Below, piece by piece: positions 17,302-25,661 of a DNA stretch of 64,000 bases. The translations under genes and the position numbers were made by a program. Below the pieces are notes generated by a model that was given only the letters and a program-made list of their open reading frames with translations, did no database searches and was not told the DNA's origin. The stretch lies in the NCBI RefSeq assembly GCF_000622225.1, contig NZ_JHWD01000002.1:62001-126000 (forward strand). The letters run 5' to 3'. This DNA is from Roseomonas mucosa ATCC BAA-692. Its GTDB lineage: Bacteria; Pseudomonadota; Alphaproteobacteria; Acetobacterales; Acetobacteraceae. Numbering within the stretch: position 1 is the stretch's first letter; each line of letters begins with the position of its first letter.

Positions 17302-17640
17302 ATGCCGCAACCGCCAAGCAAGCCGATACCCGCATGGCGCAGCCTGCCCCGGCTCGCCGGGCTTCTCGCCCTCCTGTCCGGACCTGCCCTGGCGCAGGCT
17401 CCCTCGCCCACGACGCCCGGCAGCCCCTACGCCCCCATGCCGGAACCTTCCGCGCCGGGTCGGAATACCGCGCCGGAGCGCTCCAACCCCATGCCGCGCA
17501 GCGGGGTGATCCAGCCGCCCGCGACCGGCCGGGTGGACCCGGGAATCCACACCACCGTTCCCGATCCCCGGCCCAATACCACGCCGGTCATCCCGCCGCC
17601 CGGCTCGCCCGGCGGCAATCCGCAGATCCAGCCGCGCTAG
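17302..17640 (+). CDS. Small secreted proline-rich protein
   Basis: The 112-residue protein has a signal peptide (about 1-34, core LAGLLALLSGPALA, cleavage near AQA) and a mature part dominated by Pro, Thr and Asn (for example PMPEPSAPG, VIPPPGSPGGNPQ). No family is recognised. I chose the ATG at 17302 because GAGGGAGG lies just upstream; an in-frame ATG at 17218 adds arginine-rich sequence that would spoil the signal peptide. It is followed six bases later by an oxidoreductase gene. It could be an exported wall or surface linker peptide. Confidence 0.6.
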   Translation: MPQPPSKPIPAWRSLPRLAGLLALLSGPALAQAPSPTTPGSPYAPMPEPSAPGRNTAPERSNPMPRSGVIQPPATGRVDPGIHTTVPDPRPNTTPVIPPPGSPGGNPQIQPR

Positions 17641-17646
17641 GGCACC

Positions 17647-18582
17647 ATGGCAGATCCAAGGCGCGTGGAGACGGAAGCCGGATGGGAGGTCGTGGTGGTC
17701 GGCGCCGGGCCTGCGGGCCTGAGCGCCGCCCTGATCCTGGGGCGCTGCGACCGCCGTACGCTGGTCTGCGATTCGGGGCAGCACCGCAATGCCGCCGCCA
17801 AGGCCATGCGCGGCTATCTCGGGCGCGACGGCACGCCACCGTCCGAGATGCTGCGAATCGCGCAGCAGGAGATCGCCCGCTATCCCAGCGTCTCCGTGCA
17901 ACAGGTGACGGCAACGAAAGCCGTGCGGCAGGACGACGGTGCCTTCCGCCTGGAACTCTCCGATGGCCGGGTGGTCGTCGCGCCGAAGCTGATCCTCGCC
18001 ACCGGGGTGGTGGACCAGTTGCCACCGCTGGAGGGCCTGGACGCCGTCTGGGGGCGAAGCGCCTGGCGCTGCCCCATCTGCGACGGCTGGGAGCACCGCG
18101 GACGCCCGCTGGCCGTCCATGGCAACAGCGAGGACGCGGTGCGCTTCGCCCTGGAGATCCGGCACTGGACGCCGGATCTCGTGCTCTGCACCGATGGGCC
18201 GCCGGAATACCCGGACCGCTGGGGGAAGCGCCTGGAAGGCCAGGGCATCGCGATCAGGACGGACCGCATCGCACGGCTCGAATCTGAGGCAGGGAACCTT
18301 TCGGCCATCCTCTTCGCGCAGGGCGACCGGCTGCCGCGCGAAGGGCTTTTCCTTGCCACGCCGTGGCGCCAACGCTGCGATCTCGCCGAGGCGCTGGGTT
18401 GCGAGATGACGGAACACGACACAGCCCGCACCGGACGGCACGAGGCGAGCACGGTGCCCGGCCTCTATCTCGCGGGCGATATCGCCGGGGGCTATCAGCT
18501 TGCGATCGTCGCCGCCGCGCAGGGCGCCACGGCAGCCGTCGCCGTCAACACGGAGCTGATTCGCGACGGGTTGCGCGACTGA
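17647..18582 (+). CDS. FAD/NAD(P)-dependent thioredoxin reductase-like oxidoreductase
   Basis: The 311-residue flavoprotein has the FAD loop GAGPAG (19-24), the ATG strand end LILATG (115-120), and a disulfide pair CPIC (C142/C145) followed by DGWEHRG, the layout of thioredoxin-reductase-like enzymes. The C-terminal VPGLYLAGD binds the FAD ribityl. The middle NAD(P) domain reads VHGNSEDAV instead of the usual GxGxxA loop, so cofactor choice is uncertain. No thioredoxin gene is adjacent. Confidence 0.82.
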   Translation: MADPRRVETEAGWEVVVVGAGPAGLSAALILGRCDRRTLVCDSGQHRNAAAKAMRGYLGRDGTPPSEMLRIAQQEIARYPSVSVQQVTATKAVRQDDGAFRLELSDGRVVVAPKLILATGVVDQLPPLEGLDAVWGRSAWRCPICDGWEHRGRPLAVHGNSEDAVRFALEIRHWTPDLVLCTDGPPEYPDRWGKRLEGQGIAIRTDRIARLESEAGNLSAILFAQGDRLPREGLFLATPWRQRCDLAEALGCEMTEHDTARTGRHEASTVPGLYLAGDIAGGYQLAIVAAAQGATAAVAVNTELIRDGLRD

Positions 18583-18663
18583 CCTCCGATCGCCGCTTTC
18601 GCAGTGCACAAAAGGCATCCCGCCCATCCTCCCCTCGCCGCGAGGGCGCGGGGAAGCGGTGGA

Positions 18664-18695
18664 AGATGCGATTCCCTTGATGTTTACTCGCATCT
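18664..18695. promoter_or_regulatory. Dyad upstream of the HU gene
   Basis: AGATGCGA (18664-18671) and TCGCATCT (18688-18695) are perfect inverted repeats with a 16-base, T-rich spacer, 56 bp before the HU start. It may be an operator, possibly for autoregulation, or part of an extragenic repeat. Confidence 0.45.
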
Positions 18696-18751
18696 GACCG
18701 AGACAGCGTGAAACGGCTGCGTTATGGAAGCCGCACTACTGGAGGGGTTGC

Positions 18752-19081
18752 ATGAGCAAGAAGTTCCTCACTGGCGTGATCGTGGAGTCCAGCGAGATGA
18801 CCGGCGTTGCCGCCAACCGGCTGGCAACCGATCTCATCGAGGCGATCAAGAAGGAGATCATCGAGACCGGCCGCTTTTCGCTGCCGGAGTTCGGTTCCTT
18901 CAGCGTCCGCGAGACGCCCAAGCGGACCGCGCTGAACCCGCGCACCGGCGAGAAGGTCGCCGTGAAGGCCGGCGCCACCGTGCGATTCAAGCCTTCGCCG
19001 GCCCTGAAGGAATCGGCGCTGGCCGGGCTGAAGAAGGCCAAGCGCAAGGCCGCCCGCAGCGCGGGCAGCAGCGCGAGCTGA
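18752..19081 (+). CDS. HU/IHF-family nucleoid protein with basic tail
   Basis: The 109-residue protein is a DNABII DNA-binding protein: LPEFGSFSVRETPKRTALNPRTGE covers the beta-arm entry and the family PRTGE signature, with a helical dimer body before it. The last 20 residues (KKAKRKAARSAG region) form a Lys/Arg/Ala tail not found in E. coli HU. It bends and compacts DNA as a dimer. ATG at 18752 follows GGAGGGG. It is a single-gene unit followed by a probable terminator. Confidence 0.88.
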   Translation: MSKKFLTGVIVESSEMTGVAANRLATDLIEAIKKEIIETGRFSLPEFGSFSVRETPKRTALNPRTGEKVAVKAGATVRFKPSPALKESALAGLKKAKRKAARSAGSSAS

Positions 19082-19087
19082 TCCGGA

Positions 19088-19127
19088 GCCGCCGGCCGGA
19101 CATCGTCCCGATACGCCAGCCGGCGGC
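19088..19127. terminator. Likely bidirectional terminator between HU and lpxI
   Basis: GCCGCCGGC (19088-19096) and GCCGGCGGC (19119-19127) form a 9-bp stem with a long 22-base loop. It lies between convergent genes; CGCTTTCCG follows on the plus strand. Confidence 0.4.
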
Positions 19128-19186
19128 CGCTTTCCGCAGCACGGCCCGGGATATTCCGGGCGCCGCGCAAAGACGGGCCACCGGGC

Positions 19187-20047
19187 TCAGCCGCCGGCGT
19201 AATCCTCGGGCCTGATGGCCAGGAGGAAGATCCCGTTCCCGTCCGCGAGGCGGACCATCTCCTCCCGCTGGATCACCAGCGCTCCCCGCGCCTCGAAGGC
19301 GATTCCCGCCAGCCCGGCCTGTACCGCCATCCGCACCGTGGCCGGCCCGAGCGAAGGCATGTCCAGGCTGCGGTCCTGCTGCGGCTTTACCAGCTTCACC
19401 AGCACACCGCCCCGGCCCTCCCGCCGCAGCGCGCCGCAGCGGGCGATCAGCGCATCCGTGCCCTCGATCCCCTCGACGCCCAGCACGAGGCCCTGCTGCA
19501 CCACGGCCCCCTGCCCCACATCGAGCCGGCCCAACGCCTGCACCACCGCAACGCCACGGCGGACATCCTCCCGGTGCCCCGCATCCGGAGCGACATGGCC
19601 GAGCAGGCCCGGCGGCACCTGCAACCCGTCCAGCACCGAATCCGGCCCGACCAGCGAGAAGCCCTCCTCCGTCAGGACCTTCCGCAGCGCGCTCAGCAGC
19701 CCGTCATCGCCGGAAAAGGCGCGCGCGCCGATCCGGGCGAGGTAGCGCGCCGTCGCCGCATCCGGTCGCAGCGACAGCAGCGAGGGGCGGCGCACATGGC
19801 CGCAAAGCACCAGCTCGCGCACCCCCTCACCCCGCAGCCAGGGGATCGAAGAGCCCAGAGCACCGAAACGCAGCCGCAGGGACGGATAGCCGGCCCAGGC
19901 GGCGGGATCGGCGAAACCCTCCAGCAGCACGGGACGCACTTCCCGCCCCGCCGCCCGGGCGGTGGCGGCGACGCGGAGCGGCAACTCCCCTTCCCCGGCA
20001 AAGATGCCCAGAGGGGGGGCATGGGAGGCCGCGGCCGGCGAGGTCAC
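19187..20047 (-). CDS. lpxI: UDP-2,3-diacylglucosamine pyrophosphatase LpxI
   Basis: LpxI hydrolyses UDP-2,3-diacylglucosamine to lipid X and UMP in lipid A synthesis; it replaces LpxH in most alphaproteobacteria. The 286-residue protein shows GIFAGEGELPLRVA near the N-terminus, GDDGLLSAL, EGIEGTDALI and KPQQDRSLDMPSLGP, all typical of LpxI. The start is GTG (20045-20047), which overlaps the lpxA stop as GTGA. It ends the lipid A cluster; lpxB, which often follows, is not in this window. Confidence 0.92.
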   Translation of the reverse strand: MTSPAAASHAPPLGIFAGEGELPLRVAATARAAGREVRPVLLEGFADPAAWAGYPSLRLRFGALGSSIPWLRGEGVRELVLCGHVRRPSLLSLRPDAATARYLARIGARAFSGDDGLLSALRKVLTEEGFSLVGPDSVLDGLQVPPGLLGHVAPDAGHREDVRRGVAVVQALGRLDVGQGAVVQQGLVLGVEGIEGTDALIARCGALRREGRGGVLVKLVKPQQDRSLDMPSLGPATVRMAVQAGLAGIAFEARGALVIQREEMVRLADGNGIFLLAIRPEDYAGG

Positions 20048-20877
20048 GCGGCCTCGCCCGACGCCTCGTCCTCGCGCAGCCCATGCACGCGGGCGCGCAT
20101 CAGGCCGCGGCGGCTGTGCGTGTCCATGAAGGCCAGGATCTCGGCCACCGCCGGGTCCTCGCCCCAGCTCGCCCGGGTCCGCGCCAGGCGTTCGGAGAAG
20201 ACGCCGTCGCCCGCGAAAAGGCTCCGCACCGCCGCCCGCAAGGCATGGATGCGGGGTCGCGAGAAGCCGCGGCGCTTCAGCCCGATCAGGTTCAGGCCGG
20301 TCAGCCGCGCCCGGTCGCCCAGGCAGGCGCCATAAGGAATGACGTCCGCCTCGACGCCGCTCATGCCGCCGATCACCGCCTGCCGGCCGATGCGAACGAA
20401 CTGGTGCACCGCCGCGCCGCCACCGACGAAGACCGTGTCGCCGATCTCCACATGGCCGCCGAGCATGACGTTGTTAGCCAGGATCACGTTGTCCGACAGC
20501 TGGCAGTCATGGCCGACATGGGCGCAGGCCATGATCAGGCAGTTGTCGCCGATGCGGGTGAGGCCATGGCCGCCGACGCTGCCGCGATGGATCGTCGAAT
20601 GCTCGCGAAAAGTGCAGCGGGCACCGATCTCCACGCGCGTGAGCTCGCCCTTGTACTTCAGGTCCTGCGGCGGCAGGCCGACCGAGGCGAAGGGCATGAG
20701 CTTCGTGCCCGGCCCGATCCGCGTGTCGCCGTCCACGACGGCGTGGGAGACGAGCTCGACGCCCTCCTCCAGCACCGCCTGGGCGCTGACGCTGCACCAG
20801 GGGCCGATCTTGACGCCGGCGCCCAGCCGGGCCCCCTCGGCGACGATAGCGCTGGGATGGATCTCTGCCACGCTCAC
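20044..20877 (-). CDS. lpxA: UDP-N-acetylglucosamine acyltransferase LpxA
   Basis: LpxA transfers a hydroxyacyl chain from ACP to UDP-GlcNAc, the first lipid A step. The protein (277 residues from this start) is a left-handed beta-helix built of hexapeptide repeats, with the catalytic histidine in VGHDC (H123). The start is not ATG: GTG at 20875-20877 overlaps the fabZ stop (GTGA), and a second GTG lies two codons on; both begin before AEIHPSAIV, where homology starts. A far upstream frame would cover fabZ and is rejected. It is coupled at both ends to fabZ and lpxI. Confidence 0.92.
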   Translation of the reverse strand: MSVAEIHPSAIVAEGARLGAGVKIGPWCSVSAQAVLEEGVELVSHAVVDGDTRIGPGTKLMPFASVGLPPQDLKYKGELTRVEIGARCTFREHSTIHRGSVGGHGLTRIGDNCLIMACAHVGHDCQLSDNVILANNVMLGGHVEIGDTVFVGGGAAVHQFVRIGRQAVIGGMSGVEADVIPYGACLGDRARLTGLNLIGLKRRGFSRPRIHALRAAVRSLFAGDGVFSERLARTRASWGEDPAVAEILAFMDTHSRRGLMRARVHGLREDEASGEAA

Positions 20878-21353
20878 TTGTCCAGAATCATCGCGGCATA
20901 GGTGGCCTCGGCCACGACCGTGCCATCGACCTTGGCTTCCGCATTGAACTTCCACACGTTCCCGCGCTGCCGCTCCTTCACCACATGGATGCGGAGCTGG
21001 TCGCCCGGGACCACGGGACGGCGGAACTTCGCGCCCTCGACGCTCATGAAATAGACCAGCTTGCCATTCGCGGAGGGCCCCAGCGTCCGCACCACCAGCA
21101 CGGCTGCCGTCTGCGCCATGCTTTCGATGATCAGCACGCCCGGCATCACCGGATGGCGTGGGAAATGGCCCTGGAAGAAGTTCTCGTTGACCGTGACGTT
21201 CTTGATGCCGATGGCGCGCTCGCCCAGCACCACCTCCACCATGCGGTCCACGAGGAGCAGGGGATAGCGATGCGGGATCGCCTCCATGATCTGCGCGATA
21301 TCGAAAGTCTCGAAGGTCTCGCCCTCGGCCCGCGGCTCTTCCTGCCCGCTCAT
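20874..21353 (-). CDS. fabZ: 3-hydroxyacyl-ACP dehydratase FabZ
   Basis: FabZ dehydrates 3-hydroxyacyl-ACP in fatty acid elongation and competes with LpxA/LpxD for the same substrate. The 159-residue hot-dog protein has the catalytic pair H63 (in QGHFPRHPVMPGVL) and E77 (in IIESMAQ), and the N-terminal IMEAIPHRYPLLLVDR. ATG overlaps the lpxD stop (ATGA at 21350-21353). Placement between lpxD and lpxA is conserved in many Gram-negative genomes. Confidence 0.94.
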   Translation of the reverse strand: MSGQEEPRAEGETFETFDIAQIMEAIPHRYPLLLVDRMVEVVLGERAIGIKNVTVNENFFQGHFPRHPVMPGVLIIESMAQTAAVLVVRTLGPSANGKLVYFMSVEGAKFRRPVVPGDQLRIHVVKERQRGNVWKFNAEAKVDGTVVAEATYAAMILDK

Positions 21354-22387
21354 TCTGTCCTGTCCGTTGAAACCTTCTTGGCGGCCAGGCGGCGCACCGC
21401 CGCGAAGCCGCGCATGGCGTCCCGCGCCGGCATGGCCGGGCTGCCCAGAACGTCCATGCCTGCCGGCACATCATTCATGACGCCCGCCTGCGCGCCGATA
21501 CGCGCCTTTGTTCCGATTGAGAGATGTCCCGTCAAGCCTGCCTGCGCGGCCACGGTCACATAGTCGCCCAGGACCGTGGAGCCGGAGATTCCCGCCTGTC
21601 CCACGATGATGCAGCCGCGCCCGGTGCGGACATTATGGCCGATCATCACGAGGTTGTCGGTCCGGGTTCCCGCGCCGAGGACCGTATCGCCCGCCGCCCC
21701 GCGATCGACACAGGAATTCGCACCGATCTCGACACGGTCCTCCAGCACCACGCGCCCCAATTGCGGAACGGTGACGAAGTTCCCGGATGGATCGGGGACG
21801 AAGCCGAAGCCCTCGTTTCCCACCCGCGCGCCCTGGTGCAGCACCACCCCGTTCCCGGCCAGGCAGAAATAGGCGCTGGCCTGGGCATGGATGCGGCAGC
21901 CGGCGCCAAAGACGCAGTTCGGGCCGATGACGGCATGCGGCCCGACGATGCAGCCGGGCCCCAGCTTCGCGCCCTCACCGATCACGGCATAGGGACCGAT
22001 CTCGGACCTTTCGCCGATCTCCGCGCCCTCCCCCACCACGGCGGTCGGGTGGATGCCCGGGCGCGGCACCGGCGGCGGATGGAACAGCCCGGCGATCCTG
22101 GCAAAGGCCAGTTGTGGCGAGCGTGCCAGCAGCACGGCAGCCTGCTCCGGGACATCCGCCTGCATCGCGGCGGCGACGATCACCGCCCCCGCCTGCGTCG
22201 CCCGCAGGGCGTCGCGGTTGCGCCGCCCCTCGGCGAAGGCGATCTCGCCCGGCCCGGCCTGGTCCAGCGGCGCCACGTCCGTCAGGAAGAAAGCGGGGTC
22301 GCCGCGCAGGATCTCGGCGCCGCCGGCGCGCGCAACCTCCTCCAGCGTCCGCGTCCCGGCATGGATATGGAAGCGCGGGTCCGCCAT
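21350..22387 (-). CDS. lpxD: UDP-3-O-(3-hydroxyacyl)glucosamine N-acyltransferase LpxD
   Basis: LpxD adds the second (N-linked) acyl chain in lipid A synthesis. The 345-residue protein has the LpxD N-terminal uridine-binding domain (to about residue 105), then a hexapeptide-repeat beta-helix with catalytic H251 in VMIGHNVRTG. The C-terminus ends in a helix rich in Arg/Lys. Three bases separate its start from the skp stop, so it is co-translated with the outer-membrane biogenesis genes. Confidence 0.94.
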   Translation of the reverse strand: MADPRFHIHAGTRTLEEVARAGGAEILRGDPAFFLTDVAPLDQAGPGEIAFAEGRRNRDALRATQAGAVIVAAAMQADVPEQAAVLLARSPQLAFARIAGLFHPPPVPRPGIHPTAVVGEGAEIGERSEIGPYAVIGEGAKLGPGCIVGPHAVIGPNCVFGAGCRIHAQASAYFCLAGNGVVLHQGARVGNEGFGFVPDPSGNFVTVPQLGRVVLEDRVEIGANSCVDRGAAGDTVLGAGTRTDNLVMIGHNVRTGRGCIIVGQAGISGSTVLGDYVTVAAQAGLTGHLSIGTKARIGAQAGVMNDVPAGMDVLGSPAMPARDAMRGFAAVRRLAAKKVSTDRTE

Positions 22388-22390
22388 GGC

Positions 22391-23161
22391 TTAGCGGCGT
22401 TGCTGTGCCGGCTTGGCCGCCTGCGGCTCGGCCTGCGCCGCGGGCGCCGCTTCTTCCTTGGCCAGGGTCACGCTGCGCAGCGCCTTGTTCAGCTGCTGGC
22501 TGATCTCGTCCGTCAGGTCGAAGGGCGGATCGTTATAGATCACCAACGGCCGCGGCAGGACCAGGTTGACCTTATGGTTCGCCGCAACCTGCCGCACCAC
22601 CCCCGCCAGGGCGCGCTCGATCTCGTTCAGCGCCGTCTGCGCCGCCTGCTCGATGGCGCGGGAACGGTCACGGAAGACGCGCTGGCTCTCGGTGATCTTC
22701 TCCTGCAACTCACGCTCGCGGTTGCGCAGCGCCTCCGGCGGGTTGCGCTGCTGGTCCGGCGTCAGGGCGGCGCGTTCCTGCTGCAACTGCTGCTGCGCGT
22801 CGCGCCAGCCTGCCTGCTCCTTCTGCAGGTCCTCGTTCAGCTTCTGCCGGCGGCGCTCGATCTCCTCGCGCACCCCGTTGAAGGCGGTGGAGTTGCGCTG
22901 CACCTCCGGCACATCCACCACGCCGATGATCGCATCGGGCGGAGCCTGGCCGGGGGCGAGCGCCGGGCGTCCGGCGGCCGGCTGCGCCGCCGGACGCTGC
23001 GCGGGCTGCTGCGCCGGGCGCTGCTGCTGTGCCGGCTGGGCGGGGCGGGTCTGCTGCTGACCCTGCGGCACGAACCAGTCCTGCGCCTGGGCCGGCATGG
23101 CCCATTGGGTGGCGGGAATCAGGACGGCCAGGGCGGCGAGAGCGGTGCGCGCCTTCATCAT
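22391..23161 (-). CDS. skp: OmpH/Skp-family periplasmic chaperone
   Basis: Skp holds unfolded outer-membrane proteins in the periplasm for BamA. The 256-residue protein has a signal peptide (1-26, MPAQAQ cleavage), a long Gln/Pro/Ala-rich linker (about 30-75) and then the OmpH domain: GVVDVPEVQRNSTAFNGV followed by long coiled-coil helices. A typical Skp is near 160 residues, so the linker and an Ala/Gln-rich C-terminal tail make this one longer. It lies 17 bases downstream of bamA. Confidence 0.87.
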   Translation of the reverse strand: MMKARTALAALAVLIPATQWAMPAQAQDWFVPQGQQQTRPAQPAQQQRPAQQPAQRPAAQPAAGRPALAPGQAPPDAIIGVVDVPEVQRNSTAFNGVREEIERRRQKLNEDLQKEQAGWRDAQQQLQQERAALTPDQQRNPPEALRNRERELQEKITESQRVFRDRSRAIEQAAQTALNEIERALAGVVRQVAANHKVNLVLPRPLVIYNDPPFDLTDEISQQLNKALRSVTLAKEEAAPAAQAEPQAAKPAQQRR

Positions 23162-23178
23162 CGATACTCCGGAGATTC

Positions 23179-25536
23179 TCAGAAACGGGTGCCGAAGCCG
23201 AAGCGGAACACCTGCGTCTGGTCGTAGGACTTCTTCACCACGGGTGCGGCGAAGTCGAGGTTGATCAGACCGAAGGGACTGGCCCAGGAGATGCCGGCGC
23301 CCGCACCCACGCGCGGGGAGCTGTCGCTCAACACCCCATCGCCCTTGTCGGACTGGCTCAGGGCGCCGACATCCACGAAGGTCCGGCCGGTGATGCCCAG
23401 CTCGTCCGGGATCGGCAGCGGGAAGCGGAACTCGGTGGACTGGGTCCAGAGGAAGCGGCCGCCCAGGGATTCGTCGTTCTGCACGCCGCTCACGATGGAG
23501 CGGTCGCGCGGGCCGACACCCGCCACCTCGAAGCCGCGCAGGTTCTCGCCGCCCAGGAAGAAGCGGTCAACGATCAGGTCCTTGCCGCCGCCCCAGGTCT
23601 GCAGGTAGCCGACGCTGCCGCTGATCGCGAGGACGTATTTCGGATCGCCCAGCAGCTTCTCGAAGGGCACGTAAACGGCACCGTCGCCGCGCCAGCGGAC
23701 GTATTTCGCGTCGCCGCCGATGCCGGCGAAATCCGTGCCGAAGCGCAGCACGTAGCCGCGCGACGGGTCGAGACGGGAGTCGCGCTTGTCCCAGGTCAGG
23801 GTCTGGCCCAGCTGCGACAGCAGCGTCTTGCCCTTCTGCTCCAGGATGTACTTGCTGGTGACGTCGTTGCTGATGTCGAAGATGTTTCGCTGCGACAGGG
23901 TGTAGGTCCAGGACTGGCGCAGGAACTCGTTGAACTCGTAGCCGGCGCGCAGCGCGAAGCCGTAGCGGCGCTCCTCGTAGCCCGAATAGTCGCGCAGGTC
24001 GCGGGTCACGTAGAAGACGTCGGCGCCGACGGCGAGGTTGCGGTCCAGGAAGGACGGGTCGGTGACCGAGGCGTCGATCGAGGAGCGGCGCTGCGCGATG
24101 GTGCCGTTGATGCGCGCATCGATGCCGGTGCCGAGCAGGTTGCGCTCGCGCAGGCCGATATCGGCGAGCGCGCCTGCATCCGTCGAGTAGCCGCCGCCGA
24201 GGCTGATCTCGCCGGTGGCCTTTTCCGAGACCGCGGCATTGACGATCACCCGGTCCGGCGCCGAGCCGGGCGAGGTGGTGATGTTCACGTCGTTGAAGTA
24301 GCCGAGGTCGCGGACGCGCTGGCGGGAGCGGCGGATCTGCGCGGCGTTGAAGGGGTCGCCCTCGGCGACGCGGAACTCGCGGCGGATGACCCGGTCCTGC
24401 GTCCGGGTGTTGCCGGTGATGTCGATGCGGTCGACATAGAGCCGCTCGCCCTCGCGCACGTCGAAGGTGATCTCGACCGTGCCCTTTTCGCGGTCGCGCT
24501 GGATGCGCGGCTGGGCCTCGGCGAAGGGCGCGCCCAGCTCGTTGGCGCGGTCCTGGATCGCCTGGACGGCGTTCTCCACCGCCTCTCCGTCATACCAGTC
24601 GCCGCGGGAGAGATTGATCTCGGGGCGGAGCTGCTCCGGCTTGATGTTGCGCAGCTGCGAGGTCACCTCGATCTTGGAGACGCGGTAGCGCTTGCCCTCG
24701 TTGATCGTATAGGTGACGAAGAAGCCGGAACGGTCCGGCGCCAGCTCGGCCGTCGCAGCCGTCACCTGCACGTCGGCATAGCCGTGGCGGAGGTAGTAGC
24801 GGCGCAGCAGCTCGCGGTCGAAGTTCAGCCGGTCCGGATCGTAGGAGTCCGAGGAGCTGAAGGGGCGGTACCAGGCGGCCTCGCGGCTGGCCACGATCTC
24901 CTTCAGCCGGCTGTCCGAGAAGGCCTCGTTGCCGACGAAGTTGATCCGGCCGATCAGCGCGGTCTCGTTCTCCTTGATCTCGAAGACGACATCGACGCGG
25001 TTCTGCGGCAGCTCGATGACCTTCGGCTCCACCGTGGCGGCGAAGCGGCCGCGGCGGGCATAGAGCTCCAGGATCTTCTCCCGGTCGGACTGGGCCGCCT
25101 GGGGCGTGAAGACCGCCCGCGGGCGGATGGAGACCAGCGGCTGCAGCTGGTCGTCGGAGATCTTGCGATTGCCCTCGAAGGCCACCCGGTTGACGATCGG
25201 GTTCTCCTGCACCCGCACCACGACGCGGTCCCCCTGGCGTCCGACCTGCACGTCCCGGAACAGGCCGGTCGCGAAGAGGGTGCGGAGCGATCGGTCCAGC
25301 TGTTCCGAATCGAAGCGGTCGCCCGGCTGGAGCAGCATGTAGGAGCGGATGGTATCCGCCTCGATACGCTGGTTTCCGACGACATCGATGCCACTGACGG
25401 TGCCCTGCCCCACGCCCTGTCGGGGAGCGGCGGCCGGGGTGCCGGCGCGGCCGCGCTGCGGCTGGGCGCTGGCGGGGGTCACGAGCACGGGGACGAGGCA
25501 GGTAGCAGCGAGAAGCAGGGCGCGTGTGGCGTTCAA
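23179..25536 (-). CDS. bamA: Outer-membrane assembly factor BamA
   Basis: BamA is the beta-barrel core of the Bam complex that inserts outer-membrane proteins. The 785-residue precursor has a signal peptide (about 1-24, TPASAQ), five POTRA domains to about residue 420, and a 16-strand barrel ending in the outer-membrane signature FGFGTRF. Its first possible in-frame start is TTG at 25534-25536, with GGAAC-like sequence upstream; no ATG lies before the signal peptide. It follows rseP and precedes skp, the usual order. Confidence 0.93.
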   Translation of the reverse strand: MNATRALLLAATCLVPVLVTPASAQPQRGRAGTPAAAPRQGVGQGTVSGIDVVGNQRIEADTIRSYMLLQPGDRFDSEQLDRSLRTLFATGLFRDVQVGRQGDRVVVRVQENPIVNRVAFEGNRKISDDQLQPLVSIRPRAVFTPQAAQSDREKILELYARRGRFAATVEPKVIELPQNRVDVVFEIKENETALIGRINFVGNEAFSDSRLKEIVASREAAWYRPFSSSDSYDPDRLNFDRELLRRYYLRHGYADVQVTAATAELAPDRSGFFVTYTINEGKRYRVSKIEVTSQLRNIKPEQLRPEINLSRGDWYDGEAVENAVQAIQDRANELGAPFAEAQPRIQRDREKGTVEITFDVREGERLYVDRIDITGNTRTQDRVIRREFRVAEGDPFNAAQIRRSRQRVRDLGYFNDVNITTSPGSAPDRVIVNAAVSEKATGEISLGGGYSTDAGALADIGLRERNLLGTGIDARINGTIAQRRSSIDASVTDPSFLDRNLAVGADVFYVTRDLRDYSGYEERRYGFALRAGYEFNEFLRQSWTYTLSQRNIFDISNDVTSKYILEQKGKTLLSQLGQTLTWDKRDSRLDPSRGYVLRFGTDFAGIGGDAKYVRWRGDGAVYVPFEKLLGDPKYVLAISGSVGYLQTWGGGKDLIVDRFFLGGENLRGFEVAGVGPRDRSIVSGVQNDESLGGRFLWTQSTEFRFPLPIPDELGITGRTFVDVGALSQSDKGDGVLSDSSPRVGAGAGISWASPFGLINLDFAAPVVKKSYDQTQVFRFGFGTRF

Positions 25537-25661
25537 GTTCCAGGTTCCGAGCCGGCATTTCCCGCCCGGTCCCCTAGAGGGCCGGACGGGGGCGGGCGCA
25601 AACTAGCGGCAACCCCCCGGGAACGCCAACCCCGTCTCAACAACCAAGGCGAAGCGTATGG

